DNA of 64,000 bases from Bacillota bacterium (GCA_023386815.1 JAEWIZ010000022.1:1-64000); one strand, 5' to 3'; shown: positions 8,465 through 16,938, counted from the stretch's first letter. The notes: generated by a model from the sequence alone, not told the origin. Program-made: numbers and translations.

Positions 8465-9046
8465 ATGGTATATGCATATATACGTTCATTAGAAAATTGT
8501 TCTCCTGAAAGGGACATTAGTAAACAAAAGCAGCTTGAACTCATTGAAAATCTTGGTATTTTAAATGTTTATCATGATGAAGTGACAAAAGAAAATGCTG
8601 AAAAAGAACAATTATCAAGATTAATGGATAACCTAAAAACAAATGATATGGTTGTAATTACAAAAATTTCAAGGATTGCTGAGAGCTTTGATGACTTAAA
8701 TAAAATATGTAATGCCTTATTTTCCAAAGGTATTACTTTAAAAGTGTTAGAGTTAGGTGAATTAACGATTAAAGATAGTGTTATTCCTTGCTTAAATTGG
8801 TTAAATGCGTTGCAAGGGTTTGAAAAAGATATTAAATATGAAAAAATCTGCAAAGGACATTTAATTTCTAAGAATAATCAACAGTATAATAATTCAATAA
8901 CCTCTGGAAGACCTGTAAAATATTCAAAAAAACAATTGAGCGAAGCTTTAAGATTACGTGATCGATATACGTTCCAAGAAATAGCTAATTTGACAGGAAT
9001 CAATAAAAGAACCTTACTAAGAGCAAGCAAAGAAATGCAATTATAA
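8465..9046 (+). CDS. Serine-recombinase-like protein with apparently inactive catalytic site
   Basis: 193 aa with the outline of a Tn3/gamma-delta-type resolvase: N-terminal YIRS start, a DMVVITKISRIAESFDDL block equivalent to the family's D-R-LGR segment, and a C-terminal helix-turn-helix (FQEIANLTGINKRTLLRAS). Ungapped comparison with gamma-delta resolvase puts Leu9 where the nucleophilic Ser10 should be (Ser8 is adjacent), Ser where D67 should be and Glu where R71 should be; only the equivalents of R8 and R68 remain. It may be a DNA-binding regulator or an architectural partner rather than an active recombinase. GGGGAGG precedes ATG 8465. The four-box palindrome lies just upstream. Confidence 0.75.
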   Translation: MVYAYIRSLENCSPERDISKQKQLELIENLGILNVYHDEVTKENAEKEQLSRLMDNLKTNDMVVITKISRIAESFDDLNKICNALFSKGITLKVLELGELTIKDSVIPCLNWLNALQGFEKDIKYEKICKGHLISKNNQQYNNSITSGRPVKYSKKQLSEALRLRDRYTFQEIANLTGINKRTLLRASKEMQL

Positions 9047-9092
9047 CATGTATGTATATTCAAATACTGGAGAAATAATCGTATGGTTATGC

Positions 9093-9133
9093 ATTTTCTA
9101 TAACATCTATATTGTTATATGGTTATAGAAAAT
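9093..9133. repeat. Dyad-symmetric AT-rich site with a third copy nearby
   Basis: ATTTTCTATAAC (9093-9104) and its exact inverse (9122-9133) flank a 17-nt spacer. Outside them GTTATGCAT (9086-9094) and ATGCATAA (9143-9150) extend the symmetry. A further direct copy of ATTTTCTATAA occurs at 9165-9175. It could be a recombination or regulatory site of the mobile region. The rest of 9176-9404 is AT-rich and shows no gene. Confidence 0.4.
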
Positions 9134-9404
9134 AGGATACGATGCATAAACACAGAGTTTTTGAATTTTCTATAATAATTTTCACTTGGATAATTTAATA
9201 CAGTCCAGGCAGTATCTGTTCGTTAAACTTAGGTTTTGCGAATAGTTATGTATCTTACATATATCTACATGAAAATCATTCAAGAAAACCCTACTTTCCT
9301 TTATTTAAGTATATTATCTAATTTTCTTAAACTTTATATTATAGAACATTTTCAGAAAACTAATATATATACCCAAATAACATAATTATATGTATAATAT
9401 CACA

Positions 9405-9494
9405 CTAACGTTCAACGATTTTTCGACTAGCACGATATAACGTACTTTCACTTATACCTGTCATATGATTTCTTTAAAAGTAAATTTGTTCAGA
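9405..9494 (-). pseudogene. Remnant of a resolvase C-terminal HTH
   Basis: On the minus strand the frame ending at TAG 9405-9407 reads MTGISESTLYRASRKIVER, clearly related to the C-terminus of the 8465 product (LTGINKRTLLRASKEMQL). Just upstream, one frame over, TFKEI matches the preceding TFQEI, so a single-base frameshift separates them. Only this tail survives; the catalytic domain is missing. It shows that a second, oppositely oriented relative once stood here. Confidence 0.6.
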
Positions 9495-9557
9495 CTATTA
9501 TTTCATTTGAAATAAATTTTATGAAGAAAAATAAAACTTATTTCCTTATAAAAAAAT

Positions 9558-9580
9558 AGGCATATCTCTTGGATACGCCT
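9558..9580 (-). terminator. Intrinsic terminator (minus strand)
   Basis: Read on the minus strand, AGGCGTATC (9580-9572) pairs with GATATGCCT (9566-9558), allowing one G-U pair, and a run of T follows (9556-9551). It sits just past the end of the decayed reading frame at 9589-10304 and probably ended that gene. Confidence 0.6.
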
Positions 9581-9588
9581 AACTTAAA

Positions 9589-10304
9589 CTAATACAATAT
9601 GCAATTTTTATCTTCATCGATTAATATTAAAAGTTCTTTTGATAATATTTTACTCCAATCTAGACTTTCATTTTTTAAAGCTATCATCATTCCTAGTTCA
9701 TTTTTTTAATCATCATATTTCTTACATGATTTCCCATATTTTATATTCTTGGAACATTAAAACAGCTAAAATCTTTATAAGTACATTTGTACAATTTTTT
9801 TATCATTTATTAGATAATATAGGACGTCGACATACTTTTTTTAATAGAACTAATATTTTATATTTGGGTGAAAAAAATTTTCAATTCAGGAACTCGATCA
9901 ACTTCATAGTCACAATTATTTGAATTATAAAATTCCAATTCGCTTTTCCATAAATAGTAAACATAAGCATGTACTATTTGTAATTATTGCTATGGGCTAG
10001 ATGATATTTCTATGCCTAAAAACATTTCTTTTATTATATTCAAAATATTAGAATTAAAATTATTAACAGAAGTGGATCTTATGATTACTGGGAGTAAATT
10101 TCCATGGTTTCTAAATGGAATAAATGTAGTTGGTATTTTACTTTTCAACCACTCTTCTATCAAAATATTAAATCCATGCCCTACTAAAGATATATTACAA
10201 TTTGGACAACAAAACCCTCCATTTTCAGTTAAAAAAAATAATGCCGTAATCCATTTCTTTATTAAAATGTGGCAGGATTTCTGCAATTTTTCATTATGAA
10301 TCAA
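9589..10304 (-). pseudogene. Decayed gene of unknown function
   Basis: The longest intact part (9990-10304) encodes a segment with GGFCCPNC (a likely zinc knuckle) and a following GHGFNILIEEW segment. Further down the same strand, coding-like stretches continue in shifted frames (VYYLWKSELEFYNSNN near 9930; LDWSKILSKELLILIDE near 9630) until TAG 9589-9591, directly before a terminator. Several frameshifts and stops interrupt it. The two-Cys start followed by alpha-helical sequence does not identify a family. Confidence 0.4.
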
Positions 10305-10374
10305 GCAAATAGGTAGTTAAAAAGTATTCCTGATTTTTAGTATTTATCTTTATCGGATTTCAGAATATGTTTTT

Positions 10375-10876
10375 TTAAACGCCTTTATTATTTAGGTTTC
10401 CGTAAACAAATGGTGAAACAAATTCTCCAATTGGCTTAAACAAGCTAAATACAAAAATACTTGCTATCAAAACCAATAGTAAAGGTGTTAAAACTTTTCC
10501 AAACCGATCTACAAGTTTTGATGGTGACATACATAACCAATAGGCTATCCCAAAATAAATTATGGAGTATATTAATAATGGCAAACTACTTTCACCTGCT
10601 GCATCTAATAAGAATGGCGAGATTCCCATTTCAAAGGCTAAGCTTGCTGCTCTTGGTATACCTAAAAAAGGCCCTATTGATAAATATATCAAAACCGTAA
10701 AGGCAAAGGCAAACCTTGGATGTACACGACTTGCCAGTATATGAAGTCCACCAGCCTTAGCAACTACAGCAAGTGCAAGTATTGGAATACCAACAGCTGA
10801 AATTAAAAAGCCTCCCATTGCTACCGGCATATTTGTTCCTTGTGGAACAAAAAACTAGCATACTCTTTCTCTTCAT
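10375..10876 (-). pseudogene. brnQ: Fragment of a branched-chain amino acid carrier (BrnQ/LIVCS)
   Basis: Residues beginning at GGFLISAVGIPILALAVVAK through FLGIPRAASLAFEMG match the N-terminal third of BrnQ Na+/H+-coupled Leu/Ile/Val permeases (normally about 440 aa). An ATG at 10876 with MKRKSMLV resembles the usual BrnQ start, but the next roughly 35 residues (including the GAGNLIFPP region) are missing and the frame shifts. The 3' two-thirds are also gone: the frame stops at 10375. Both an internal deletion and a 3' truncation are therefore present. It cannot be functional. Confidence 0.75.
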
Positions 10877-10927
10877 AGAATTTATATATTAACTTGTTTT
10901 TATTATATATTTTATATCTTTTTTTTA

Positions 10928-11296
10928 TTATCTCGCCATACCGAATATAGCACCTGAAATAAAAGGTATCAGCCATATAATCCAAACAACAATACTTAAT
11001 TTGTGGAAGTTAGCTTTGGCTTTTTCATCATTTTTAACTAATACCACGGTTGCCCAAAGGGCATGGAAAAGCATCAAAATAATTGCAAGTAAGCCTGTAA
11101 TGCCATGAAAATTAAGCTTAAAGCCGCCGGAATTAATGTTGCTCATAATTGCAGTTCCAGTAGTATCAAAAACTAACCCTAAATAAAACACAATTAAATG
11201 CCATTTCTTTAATTTGCCTTCGATTTTTTCACTCCATACACCTATAGTATAGAAAGCAAGAGCCAATGTAATAGTTACTATTGCATATATTAACAT
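10928..11296 (-). CDS. HsmA-like four-helix membrane protein (TIGR03987-type)
   Basis: 122-aa integral membrane protein with four hydrophobic segments: LIYAIVTITLALAFYTIGVW, a WHLIVFYLGLVFDTTGTAIM block, LLAIILMLFHALWATVVLV and a C-terminal VVWIIWLIPFISGAIFG. The DTTGT and FHALWA motifs are those of the HsmA/TIGR03987 family; no firm function is known. The ATG at 11296 is preferred over 11311 because GGAGG lies 8 nt before it. A 13-bp palindrome (11411-11423) identical to the one in front of the adjacent TetR gene lies upstream, so it is probably repressed by that regulator. Confidence 0.7.
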   Translation of the reverse strand: MLIYAIVTITLALAFYTIGVWSEKIEGKLKKWHLIVFYLGLVFDTTGTAIMSNINSGGFKLNFHGITGLLAIILMLFHALWATVVLVKNDEKAKANFHKLSIVVWIIWLIPFISGAIFGMAR

Positions 11297-11410
11297 AAAA
11301 TATTCCTCCATCTTTTTCTAAGCTTAAATGAATATAGTTCTATGAACTTAAATTGAGTTAAATAGAACGTCCATAATTGATCACATGTTAACCCTCCTCA
11401 ACAATTTTCG

Positions 11411-11423
11411 TGAACATTGTTCA
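11411..11423. promoter_or_regulatory. TetR operator in front of the HsmA-like gene
   Basis: The palindrome TGAACATTGTTCA occurs about 115 nt upstream of the HsmA-like start. Its exact reverse complement stands in front of the tetR gene at 12046-12058. A further half-site (TTGTTCAT) follows at about 11428-11435. Confidence 0.7.
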
Positions 11424-11462
11424 TCCTTGTTCATATAAAAAATCATACCTTAAGCATGATTT

Positions 11463-12029
11463 TTAATATGATAATATTTTTTTCATAAACATAATAAAGA
11501 AATTTATGTCCCTTTCACCTCTACGAAGCCTTATAAGCATATTGTCAAAAATAAACTCAGCCATCTTTTCTTTTGAAACTTCCTCGTTCCATGGATAATT
11601 TCTTACAATGTCATCCATGTCCATCATAGTTACAATCCTATTGCTGATTATCTTGAAATACTCGTTTTGCTTTTTTTTTCCAAGCTGTTTTTCGTGAGTT
11701 TTTAAAAAGGAAAGTTCCTCTAACCAGTTATCTTTGAATTTATTGAGGTATTCATTAAGGATATTGTACACTTTCTCCAGATTGGTATAAAAATCATTAC
11801 GGGCAAAGCTTCTCCAGTCAATATTTTTAAAAGCATTCTCCCAAAAGTCCTCAATAACTGCAACAAGCAGATCTCCCTTTGAAGAAAAGTAGTTATATAC
11901 AGTCCCAGAAGCAATATCACAATTCTTTGCAACAGAGCGAATATCAATTTTTGTTATACCTTCGGTTAAAGCAATTTCTTTGGCTGATGCTAGAATTCTC
12001 TCTTTATAATTTATATTACTTACATACAT
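11463..12029 (-). CDS. TetR/AcrR-family repressor
   Basis: 188-aa regulator. The N-terminal 50 residues form the TetR helix-turn-helix (ILASAKEIALTEGITKIDIRSVAKNC then ASGTVYNYFSSKGDLL); the rest is a variable ligand-binding helical domain. ATG 12029 (MYVSNINYKERI) is chosen because a GAGGTG precedes it; the frame is open further up but that part lies over the operator. An identical operator palindrome stands in front of this gene and of the HsmA-like gene downstream, so autoregulation plus control of that membrane protein is likely. The ligand is unknown. Confidence 0.88.
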   Translation of the reverse strand: MYVSNINYKERILASAKEIALTEGITKIDIRSVAKNCDIASGTVYNYFSSKGDLLVAVIEDFWENAFKNIDWRSFARNDFYTNLEKVYNILNEYLNKFKDNWLEELSFLKTHEKQLGKKKQNEYFKIISNRIVTMMDMDDIVRNYPWNEEVSKEKMAEFIFDNMLIRLRRGERDINFFIMFMKKILSY

Positions 12030-12045
12030 CTTTCGAATCACCTCG

Positions 12046-12058
12046 TGAACAATGTTCA
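12046..12058. promoter_or_regulatory. TetR autoregulatory operator
   Basis: TGAACAATGTTCA, a 13-bp palindrome and the exact reverse complement of the site at 11411-11423, lies 17 nt before the tetR start codon, where a bound repressor would block translation initiation or the promoter. Confidence 0.7.
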
Positions 12059-12228
12059 TTCTTATTATATGATCATTATCCCATATTGTCAATAGAGTAT
12101 TTTATTATGTGTACTATTCGATATTTTCCAGATTTATCACCTTCAAAAAAGGGGACGGGGTTGTCGACACGTTATATTCTTTGTTTTTCAGTTATTCCAA
12201 AAGACATAGCTACCACATATCCTTCTCA

Positions 12229-12483
12229 TTACACAGCCTTTAATGGTTCTTTTTCTTCTTTTAGCAATAAATGCAAATGATTTCCCATTAAGCAATAAGC
12301 AAATACCTTATATTCACATATCTCTTTGTATCTTTGCATTGTTTGAATAAACTTTATACAATCTTCTTCGTCTTCAAATATAGTTTGGCGATTTATTCCC
12401 CTCATGATGATATGGGTATATACCACTATTGCTTTTTGCTTGAGGCTTATACAGGTATCTTGAACTTCCTGAAAACATTGCAC
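12229..12483 (-). pseudogene. N-terminal fragment of a REP-associated tyrosine transposase (RayT/Y1)
   Basis: The segment THIIMRGINRQTIFEDEED followed by YKVFAYCLMGNHLHLLLKE matches the Y1 (IS200-like) HUH nuclease domain of RayT proteins; the NHLHLL motif holds the two metal-binding His residues. The frame stops after KEEKEPLKAV, before the catalytic Tyr, and the first residues are abnormal, so only a fragment of about 60 informative residues remains. A GC-rich tract GGGGACGGGGTTGTCGACAC at about 12151-12170, of the kind often seen beside such genes, lies just beyond. Confidence 0.7.
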
Positions 12484-12514
12484 TTACCAAGGCTTTCTGG
12501 ATTTTAAATATGAT

Positions 12515-12622
12515 GATTATCGCTTAAACATTATTTCAATTTACATAAAGGTTGCCTATCAACGCTACCCCAGCTACCATCTTTTCAATGTAAAACCTAT
12601 GACTTTAGTTTAAGCGATAATC
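12515..12622. repeat. 15-bp inverted repeat flanking a gene-free interval
   Basis: GATTATCGCTTAAAC (12515-12529) and its perfect inverse GTTTAAGCGATAATC (12608-12622) enclose 78 bp without a gene, beside the RayT fragment. It could be a miniature element or a decayed transposon end. Confidence 0.45.
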
Positions 12623-12696
12623 TTTCGTAGGTATTAGGATCATATCTGAATTGATCTACATAAAGCTTCTTGATTAATAATTGCTTCTCTATAATT

Positions 12697-14169
12697 TTAT
12701 AATTTAATAGACTTATAGTCAGATAATTGCGATTTTTCAGATCCATCAACTGCTATAATACGATAATAATATTTTGTCCCCTTACTATTTGCAGCGGTAT
12801 CGATCCATGTGGTTTTTGTTGTTGTCTTCAATTTGACCCAAGAATCAGTGCCCATCTTTCGATAAACAACGTATTTATCTGCATTCTTAAGTTTATCCCA
12901 TGTAATCTTTACACCCTTAACATCCTTCTTCACCAATAAATTTTCAGGCTTTGCAAGTGTAAATAAACCCTTCCATGTAAGATTTCCATAAAAATTATTA
13001 CCAATGATGTAACTCCAGCTTGAATCTCCAATTGGATAATAGATTGTCGTCGTGGTTTCATCAAAAGCTATGGGACTCATAGAACCTATAGAACCGTAAA
13101 AATATACTTCTTTTAAGGAATTACAAAATGCAAAGACGCTATATTCTATATAACTTATATCACCTAGGATATATATTGTTTCTAAACTTCTACATTGATC
13201 GAAGGCAGCGGATCCTATAGATTCTACACTCTTAGGGATTGTGACTGAAATTAATCCACTATGCATAAATGCCACTTCAGGTATTGTTTTAATCCCATCT
13301 GGTATGTCTACCTTGGTCAAATAATTAGCATCTGCAAATGCTCCATCATTTAATGAAGTTACTTCAGAAGGGATCTTATAGAAACTCTCCTTTTTTCCAG
13401 GCGGATAACATACCAATTCTAAACCATCTTTCGTATATAAAATACCATCCACTGATTTATACTGTTTGTTTCCGGGAGCAACTAGGATTTTATCTAATTT
13501 ATAATAATTTATGTGAGTGTTTTGGCAGGATAATATATAGTGTTCAACCTTGGTACATTTTTCTGGTATAGTTAAACTTTTAAGACTTGTACAGCCTTCA
13601 ATATTAGAAAGAGAAAAACTTGTTAAATTATCAGATAAAATAAGTTCCTCTAAGGAGCTACATCCCAAAAATACAGTAAGACCCATGGATGTTAAACTTT
13701 GTGGCAAGGTAATACTTTTTAATTCTTCACATTGGTTAAAAGCATCGTTATCTATCTTTTTGATACCTTCATGAAGTATTAATTTCTGTGCACGGCTAAA
13801 TATAAAAGCTTCTTTCCCTATGGTAGTTACACTTCCTGCGATTTCAATTGTATCATTTCCACAATAGACAAAAGCTCCATTTCCTATGGAAGTAACTCCA
13901 TCTTCTATAATAATACTTTCAATATCGCCAATAAAATCCATAAAAGGTGAATTTGTTCGGTTTGCGGTGTACAGGTCGTTAGGATTAACAACTTCATAAT
14001 CATCCATTTTACCTGTTCCACTTACTGTAAGCACTCCATAATCATCTAATGTCCAAGTTAAATTAGGACCACAAGCACCATTAGTTGATGCCTTCACTGT
14101 CTGTGGCGAATTAGTGAAGAGAAAAATCAAAAGACCAAAGAAAAAAATCAACTTAATTTTCTTATTCAT
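12697..14169 (-). CDS. Secreted BspA-like leucine-rich-repeat protein with fibronectin-type tail
   Basis: 490 aa. A signal peptide (MNKKIKLIFFFGLLIFLF, cleavage near VKAS) leads into a segment WTLDDYGVLTVSGTGKMDDY typical of BspA-like proteins. Eight or more LRR_5 repeats of the type TSIGNGAF.CGN / LPQSLTSMGLTVFLGCSSL follow to about residue 385. The C-terminal 90 residues (KPENLLVKKDVKGVKITWDK, YYYRIIAVDG) form a fibronectin type III domain. Probably an extracellular binding or adhesion protein; no LPXTG anchor is seen. ATG 14169 is favoured over 14184 because GGAGG lies 8 nt before it. Confidence 0.85.
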   Translation of the reverse strand: MNKKIKLIFFFGLLIFLFTNSPQTVKASTNGACGPNLTWTLDDYGVLTVSGTGKMDDYEVVNPNDLYTANRTNSPFMDFIGDIESIIIEDGVTSIGNGAFVYCGNDTIEIAGSVTTIGKEAFIFSRAQKLILHEGIKKIDNDAFNQCEELKSITLPQSLTSMGLTVFLGCSSLEELILSDNLTSFSLSNIEGCTSLKSLTIPEKCTKVEHYILSCQNTHINYYKLDKILVAPGNKQYKSVDGILYTKDGLELVCYPPGKKESFYKIPSEVTSLNDGAFADANYLTKVDIPDGIKTIPEVAFMHSGLISVTIPKSVESIGSAAFDQCRSLETIYILGDISYIEYSVFAFCNSLKEVYFYGSIGSMSPIAFDETTTTIYYPIGDSSWSYIIGNNFYGNLTWKGLFTLAKPENLLVKKDVKGVKITWDKLKNADKYVVYRKMGTDSWVKLKTTTKTTWIDTAANSKGTKYYYRIIAVDGSEKSQLSDYKSIKL

Positions 14170-14185
14170 ACGAATATCCTCCATG

Positions 14186-14409
14186 AGATATTTTTATTCA
14201 TTTTATTCATCTTTTGTTTATTCAGTTCACTAAAGTACTGACCGACTTACCACATCGTAACAACATGAACTAGGCTTTGCTAGCGGATATAAGGTTATAA
14301 CCTAGTAAATATGGTAAATATTCTTTAGAATTTAATAGCTCCACCTTCCCTTTATTGATATAATACATTCATTTGATTTAGTAAAATTATTATACCATAT
14401 TTTGTTAAA
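14186..14409. other. Gene-free interval
   Basis: AT-rich sequence between the LRR gene start and a decayed small frame. It must contain the LRR gene promoter. A short palindrome (AGGTTATAACCT near 14291-14302) is the only structure noted. Confidence 0.5.
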
Positions 14410-14569
14410 CTAAGGTGACATTTTTATCTCTAATTTACAAGGGTAAGCCGTTCTCTTTAAACGCTCTCTTTTAATGCTATTTCTACCTGCTCCACAACGG
14501 GTGCATCCTAACCTACACTTTGAAATAAACTCCTCTGGTTTTTAATCGGTCAACTTCTACTCTTTTCAT
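14410..14569 (-). pseudogene. Frameshifted small zinc-ribbon-like ORF
   Basis: A strong GGAGGAGG is followed by ATG 14569 and MKRVEVDRLKTRGVYFKV, which stops at 14513. One frame over, the sequence runs on as PEEFISKCRLGCTRCGAGR and then SIKRERLKRTAYPCKLE to TAG 14410. The CxxxxCxxC pattern with many basic residues suggests a small metal-binding protein broken by a frameshift. No family is recognised, and coding status is uncertain. Confidence 0.3.
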
Positions 14570-14592
14570 AATAATTACCTCCTCCAATGATA

Positions 14593-15375
14593 CTATGGTT
14601 TCCTCGCAAGCTGTAAATCAATGGTATCATATATTGTGATTTCACCACCTAGATTATTAATAGCTTCTTCAATTTCTGAAAAGAATTTTTTTCTAGTATT
14701 CTGTTCAATCGCAATATGGTCGGAATAAGTACCAAGAAGTGATATGTATTCCTTTGCACGAAAAGACCTTGTTCTATGATATAATTTGTAGCTTAGGTCA
14801 ACAAACCCATATTTCTGTGCTATATCTGAGCACTTTTTTGCATCATCCTTACTGTACTCCTTATGCTCGAGCGAATCAGGCATATATACAGAATATATTT
14901 TTTTTAATGCTTCGTGAAGTTCTTTTCTACCTTTATCCTTATATGGATGGTTAGCAAAACGAGCAAAGACACCGCCACTTTTTAGCATTTCATAAACCTT
15001 TCTGTAACCGATTTCTTCTGGTATCCAGTGAAAAGCTGTTGCAGAATAAATTAAATCACAGCTATTATTGTCACACGCAAAATCTTCAAATCTTGCGGTT
15101 ACTGTTGAAAAGTTTGGGAACTTCTTAAATTTTTGACGACATAATTCGGACAGATTTTCACCATACTCCACAGCAGTTACCTTACACCCAGTTTGTAAAA
15201 TTGGTAGTGTTGCTTGTCCTCCACCAATACCAATTTCAACAACATTACTGGATTCATTAATTGGGATATATTTAAAAATATCTTCATATAGCTCTGAAAC
15301 ATATCCTGGTCGCATTTTTTCATACGTTTCGGCTTCTGTGTTAAACGTCCATTCCAACCCTTTGATGATTGGCAT
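14593..15375 (-). CDS. Class I SAM-dependent methyltransferase
   Basis: 260 aa. The Rossmann-type motif I VVEIGIGGGQATLPIL lies at residues about 44-59, followed by the acidic strand AVEYGEN, motif DLIYSATAFHWIPEE near 107-121 and the post-motif GGVFARFANHPY. This pattern matches the Methyltransf_11/ubiE-like small-molecule methyltransferases, including the FHWI signature common to this subgroup. The substrate cannot be told. GGGAGA precedes ATG 15375. It is one of many single-gene accessory enzymes in this region. Confidence 0.85.
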   Translation of the reverse strand: MPIIKGLEWTFNTEAETYEKMRPGYVSELYEDIFKYIPINESSNVVEIGIGGGQATLPILQTGCKVTAVEYGENLSELCRQKFKKFPNFSTVTARFEDFACDNNSCDLIYSATAFHWIPEEIGYRKVYEMLKSGGVFARFANHPYKDKGRKELHEALKKIYSVYMPDSLEHKEYSKDDAKKCSDIAQKYGFVDLSYKLYHRTRSFRAKEYISLLGTYSDHIAIEQNTRKKFFSEIEEAINNLGGEITIYDTIDLQLARKP

Positions 15376-15462
15376 AAGTCCATCTCCCTAATAAATAATA
15401 TTTTATTCGCTATAGTTTACGGTTGTGAATTAACTCTATTACACTGATACTAATAACCTCAT

Positions 15463-15837
15463 TTATATATTGCTAGCCGTAATCCAAAAACAAATTGCTG
15501 CTAGTATTGAAAGAGGTGTTGCAAAATATTTTTCCTTTTTGCTGTTCGACAAAAAGTTCATAACGGTATTTAAGGATAAATACACTGCAAAAAATATACA
15601 GATATACTTTGTAACTTTTTCAGAAAACCATAGAGTTAATATTCCGCCTGCCTGCAAAATAGTAATGATTGCAAACACTTGAATGATAAACGAAATAACG
15701 CCAATAATTCTAAGCTGTTTGGGTAAAACCTTATATTTCCCACCCATTGTGAATTCAGCTAAAGGCACACCGCAGGTTACAAGAACTGTCATAACTGCTA
15801 CTATTGCGAACAAGAAAGCACCTAATATTGATATCAT
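15463..15837 (-). CDS. Small four-helix membrane protein of unknown function
   Basis: 124 aa with four predicted membrane segments at roughly 4-26, 44-66, 74-95 and 105-122. A conserved-looking GGKYKVLPKQLR loop sits between helices 1 and 2. The family is not recognised. GAGAGG precedes ATG 15837. A 16-codon open frame with a good ribosome binding site (15856-15906) lies immediately upstream and may be a leader or a relic. Confidence 0.65.
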   Translation of the reverse strand: MISILGAFLFAIVAVMTVLVTCGVPLAEFTMGGKYKVLPKQLRIIGVISFIIQVFAIITILQAGGILTLWFSEKVTKYICIFFAVYLSLNTVMNFLSNSKKEKYFATPLSILAAICFWITASNI

Positions 15838-15996
15838 ATATCAACCTCTCAATCTTCATAAAATATAAAATATCGTTAAGTCGCCAATGGTAATATCTTC
15901 AATCATAAAAAATCTCTCCTTTTCATAATATCAATCTGATCTAGAAAAGCCCGCCTCTATCCATACAATAAGGCATTGTTTGACAACACAACATAA

Positions 15997-16818
15997 TTAT
16001 TTCCTTGATACAACCATAAAGTGTGGACTCATTCCCATAATTTCCTCTTCATTTTCTGTTTGCCTTACTATATGTAATAATCTTTCCCTAGAATTTGTAT
16101 CGTTCCACTTTTCATCTAAACACGGTGTAAACCAAATTATGCCTTCTATGGCATGTTTTCCGATTGTCTTTAAGCCTATCGATTCAATTTCTCGTTGTAA
16201 TCCAAATGGAGTATGAAAATATGCTTGTGCAATAAAATTTGGATATTCTTTAGGTCTATTATGAATACCTGTAGATAATTCATTTTCAATCATACCACTA
16301 TAGATATCATCATCTAAAAAATTATTATCTTTTCCATATGTTGAAAGTGCCCAGGTTGTAGAACTAAATTTTGAAATTCCTACTGAAAATAAAATACCAT
16401 CTTTCTTTAAAACTCTTTTAGCCTCATTTAAAACCATTAATCTGTCATCTCGATTTTGTAGGTGATATAGTGGACCCATAAGAAGTACAAAATCTGCACT
16501 TTCATCACTTCTATTAATATTTCTTGCATCACAAACTTCTGCAATAGGAATGTTGTTTTCACTTTGATTATTAATTGCATATTCAACTGCTGATGGAGCT
16601 AATTCTAAAAGATGTACTTCGTTTCCTAATTCTTTGAGCCAGGAAGAATAAATTCCAATACCACCACCTATATCATAAATCCTATTTTCCGGACTGGTAA
16701 TATATTTCTTCAATATTTCTTTAGTTCTATATAATTCAACCTTTCCCAGCCCTCGTTCTAATCTACCTTTTTCAGCACCGGCATTATAAAAATCCAAAAC
16801 TTCATTAATATTCTCCAT
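15997..16818 (-). CDS. Class I SAM-dependent methyltransferase
   Basis: 273 aa. SAM motif I IYDIGGGIGIYSSWL lies at about 43-57, with HLLELAPSAVEYA as motif II and DFVLLMGPLYHLQNRDDR near 109-126, a signature of the GPLYHL methyltransferase subgroup (Methyltransf_11/25). VLKKDGILFSVGISKF follows. The substrate is unknown; relatives act on small molecules. GGGGGG precedes ATG 16818. It is a second, unrelated-looking methyltransferase within 1.5 kb of the one at 14593. Confidence 0.85.
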   Translation of the reverse strand: MENINEVLDFYNAGAEKGRLERGLGKVELYRTKEILKKYITSPENRIYDIGGGIGIYSSWLKELGNEVHLLELAPSAVEYAINNQSENNIPIAEVCDARNINRSDESADFVLLMGPLYHLQNRDDRLMVLNEAKRVLKKDGILFSVGISKFSSTTWALSTYGKDNNFLDDDIYSGMIENELSTGIHNRPKEYPNFIAQAYFHTPFGLQREIESIGLKTIGKHAIEGIIWFTPCLDEKWNDTNSRERLLHIVRQTENEEEIMGMSPHFMVVSRK

Positions 16819-16938
16819 GATATACCCCCTAAATAAATGATTAGGATAATTACTAGTTCACATTAGCAAACGAATGCGAATCAAATTGCCCCTGAAATTA
16901 GAAATTATTAAAACATCTGAATCTCGACAGACCGGAAT

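Noticed and set aside
10012..10299. 95-codon plus-strand open frame
   Set aside because: It lies opposite a minus-strand segment with a Cys-pair motif that continues coding-like beyond it; the minus strand is the better candidate.
15856..15906. 16-codon minus-strand frame with a good ribosome binding site
   Set aside because: Too short to support as a gene; noted in the neighbouring membrane-protein entry as a possible leader or relic.
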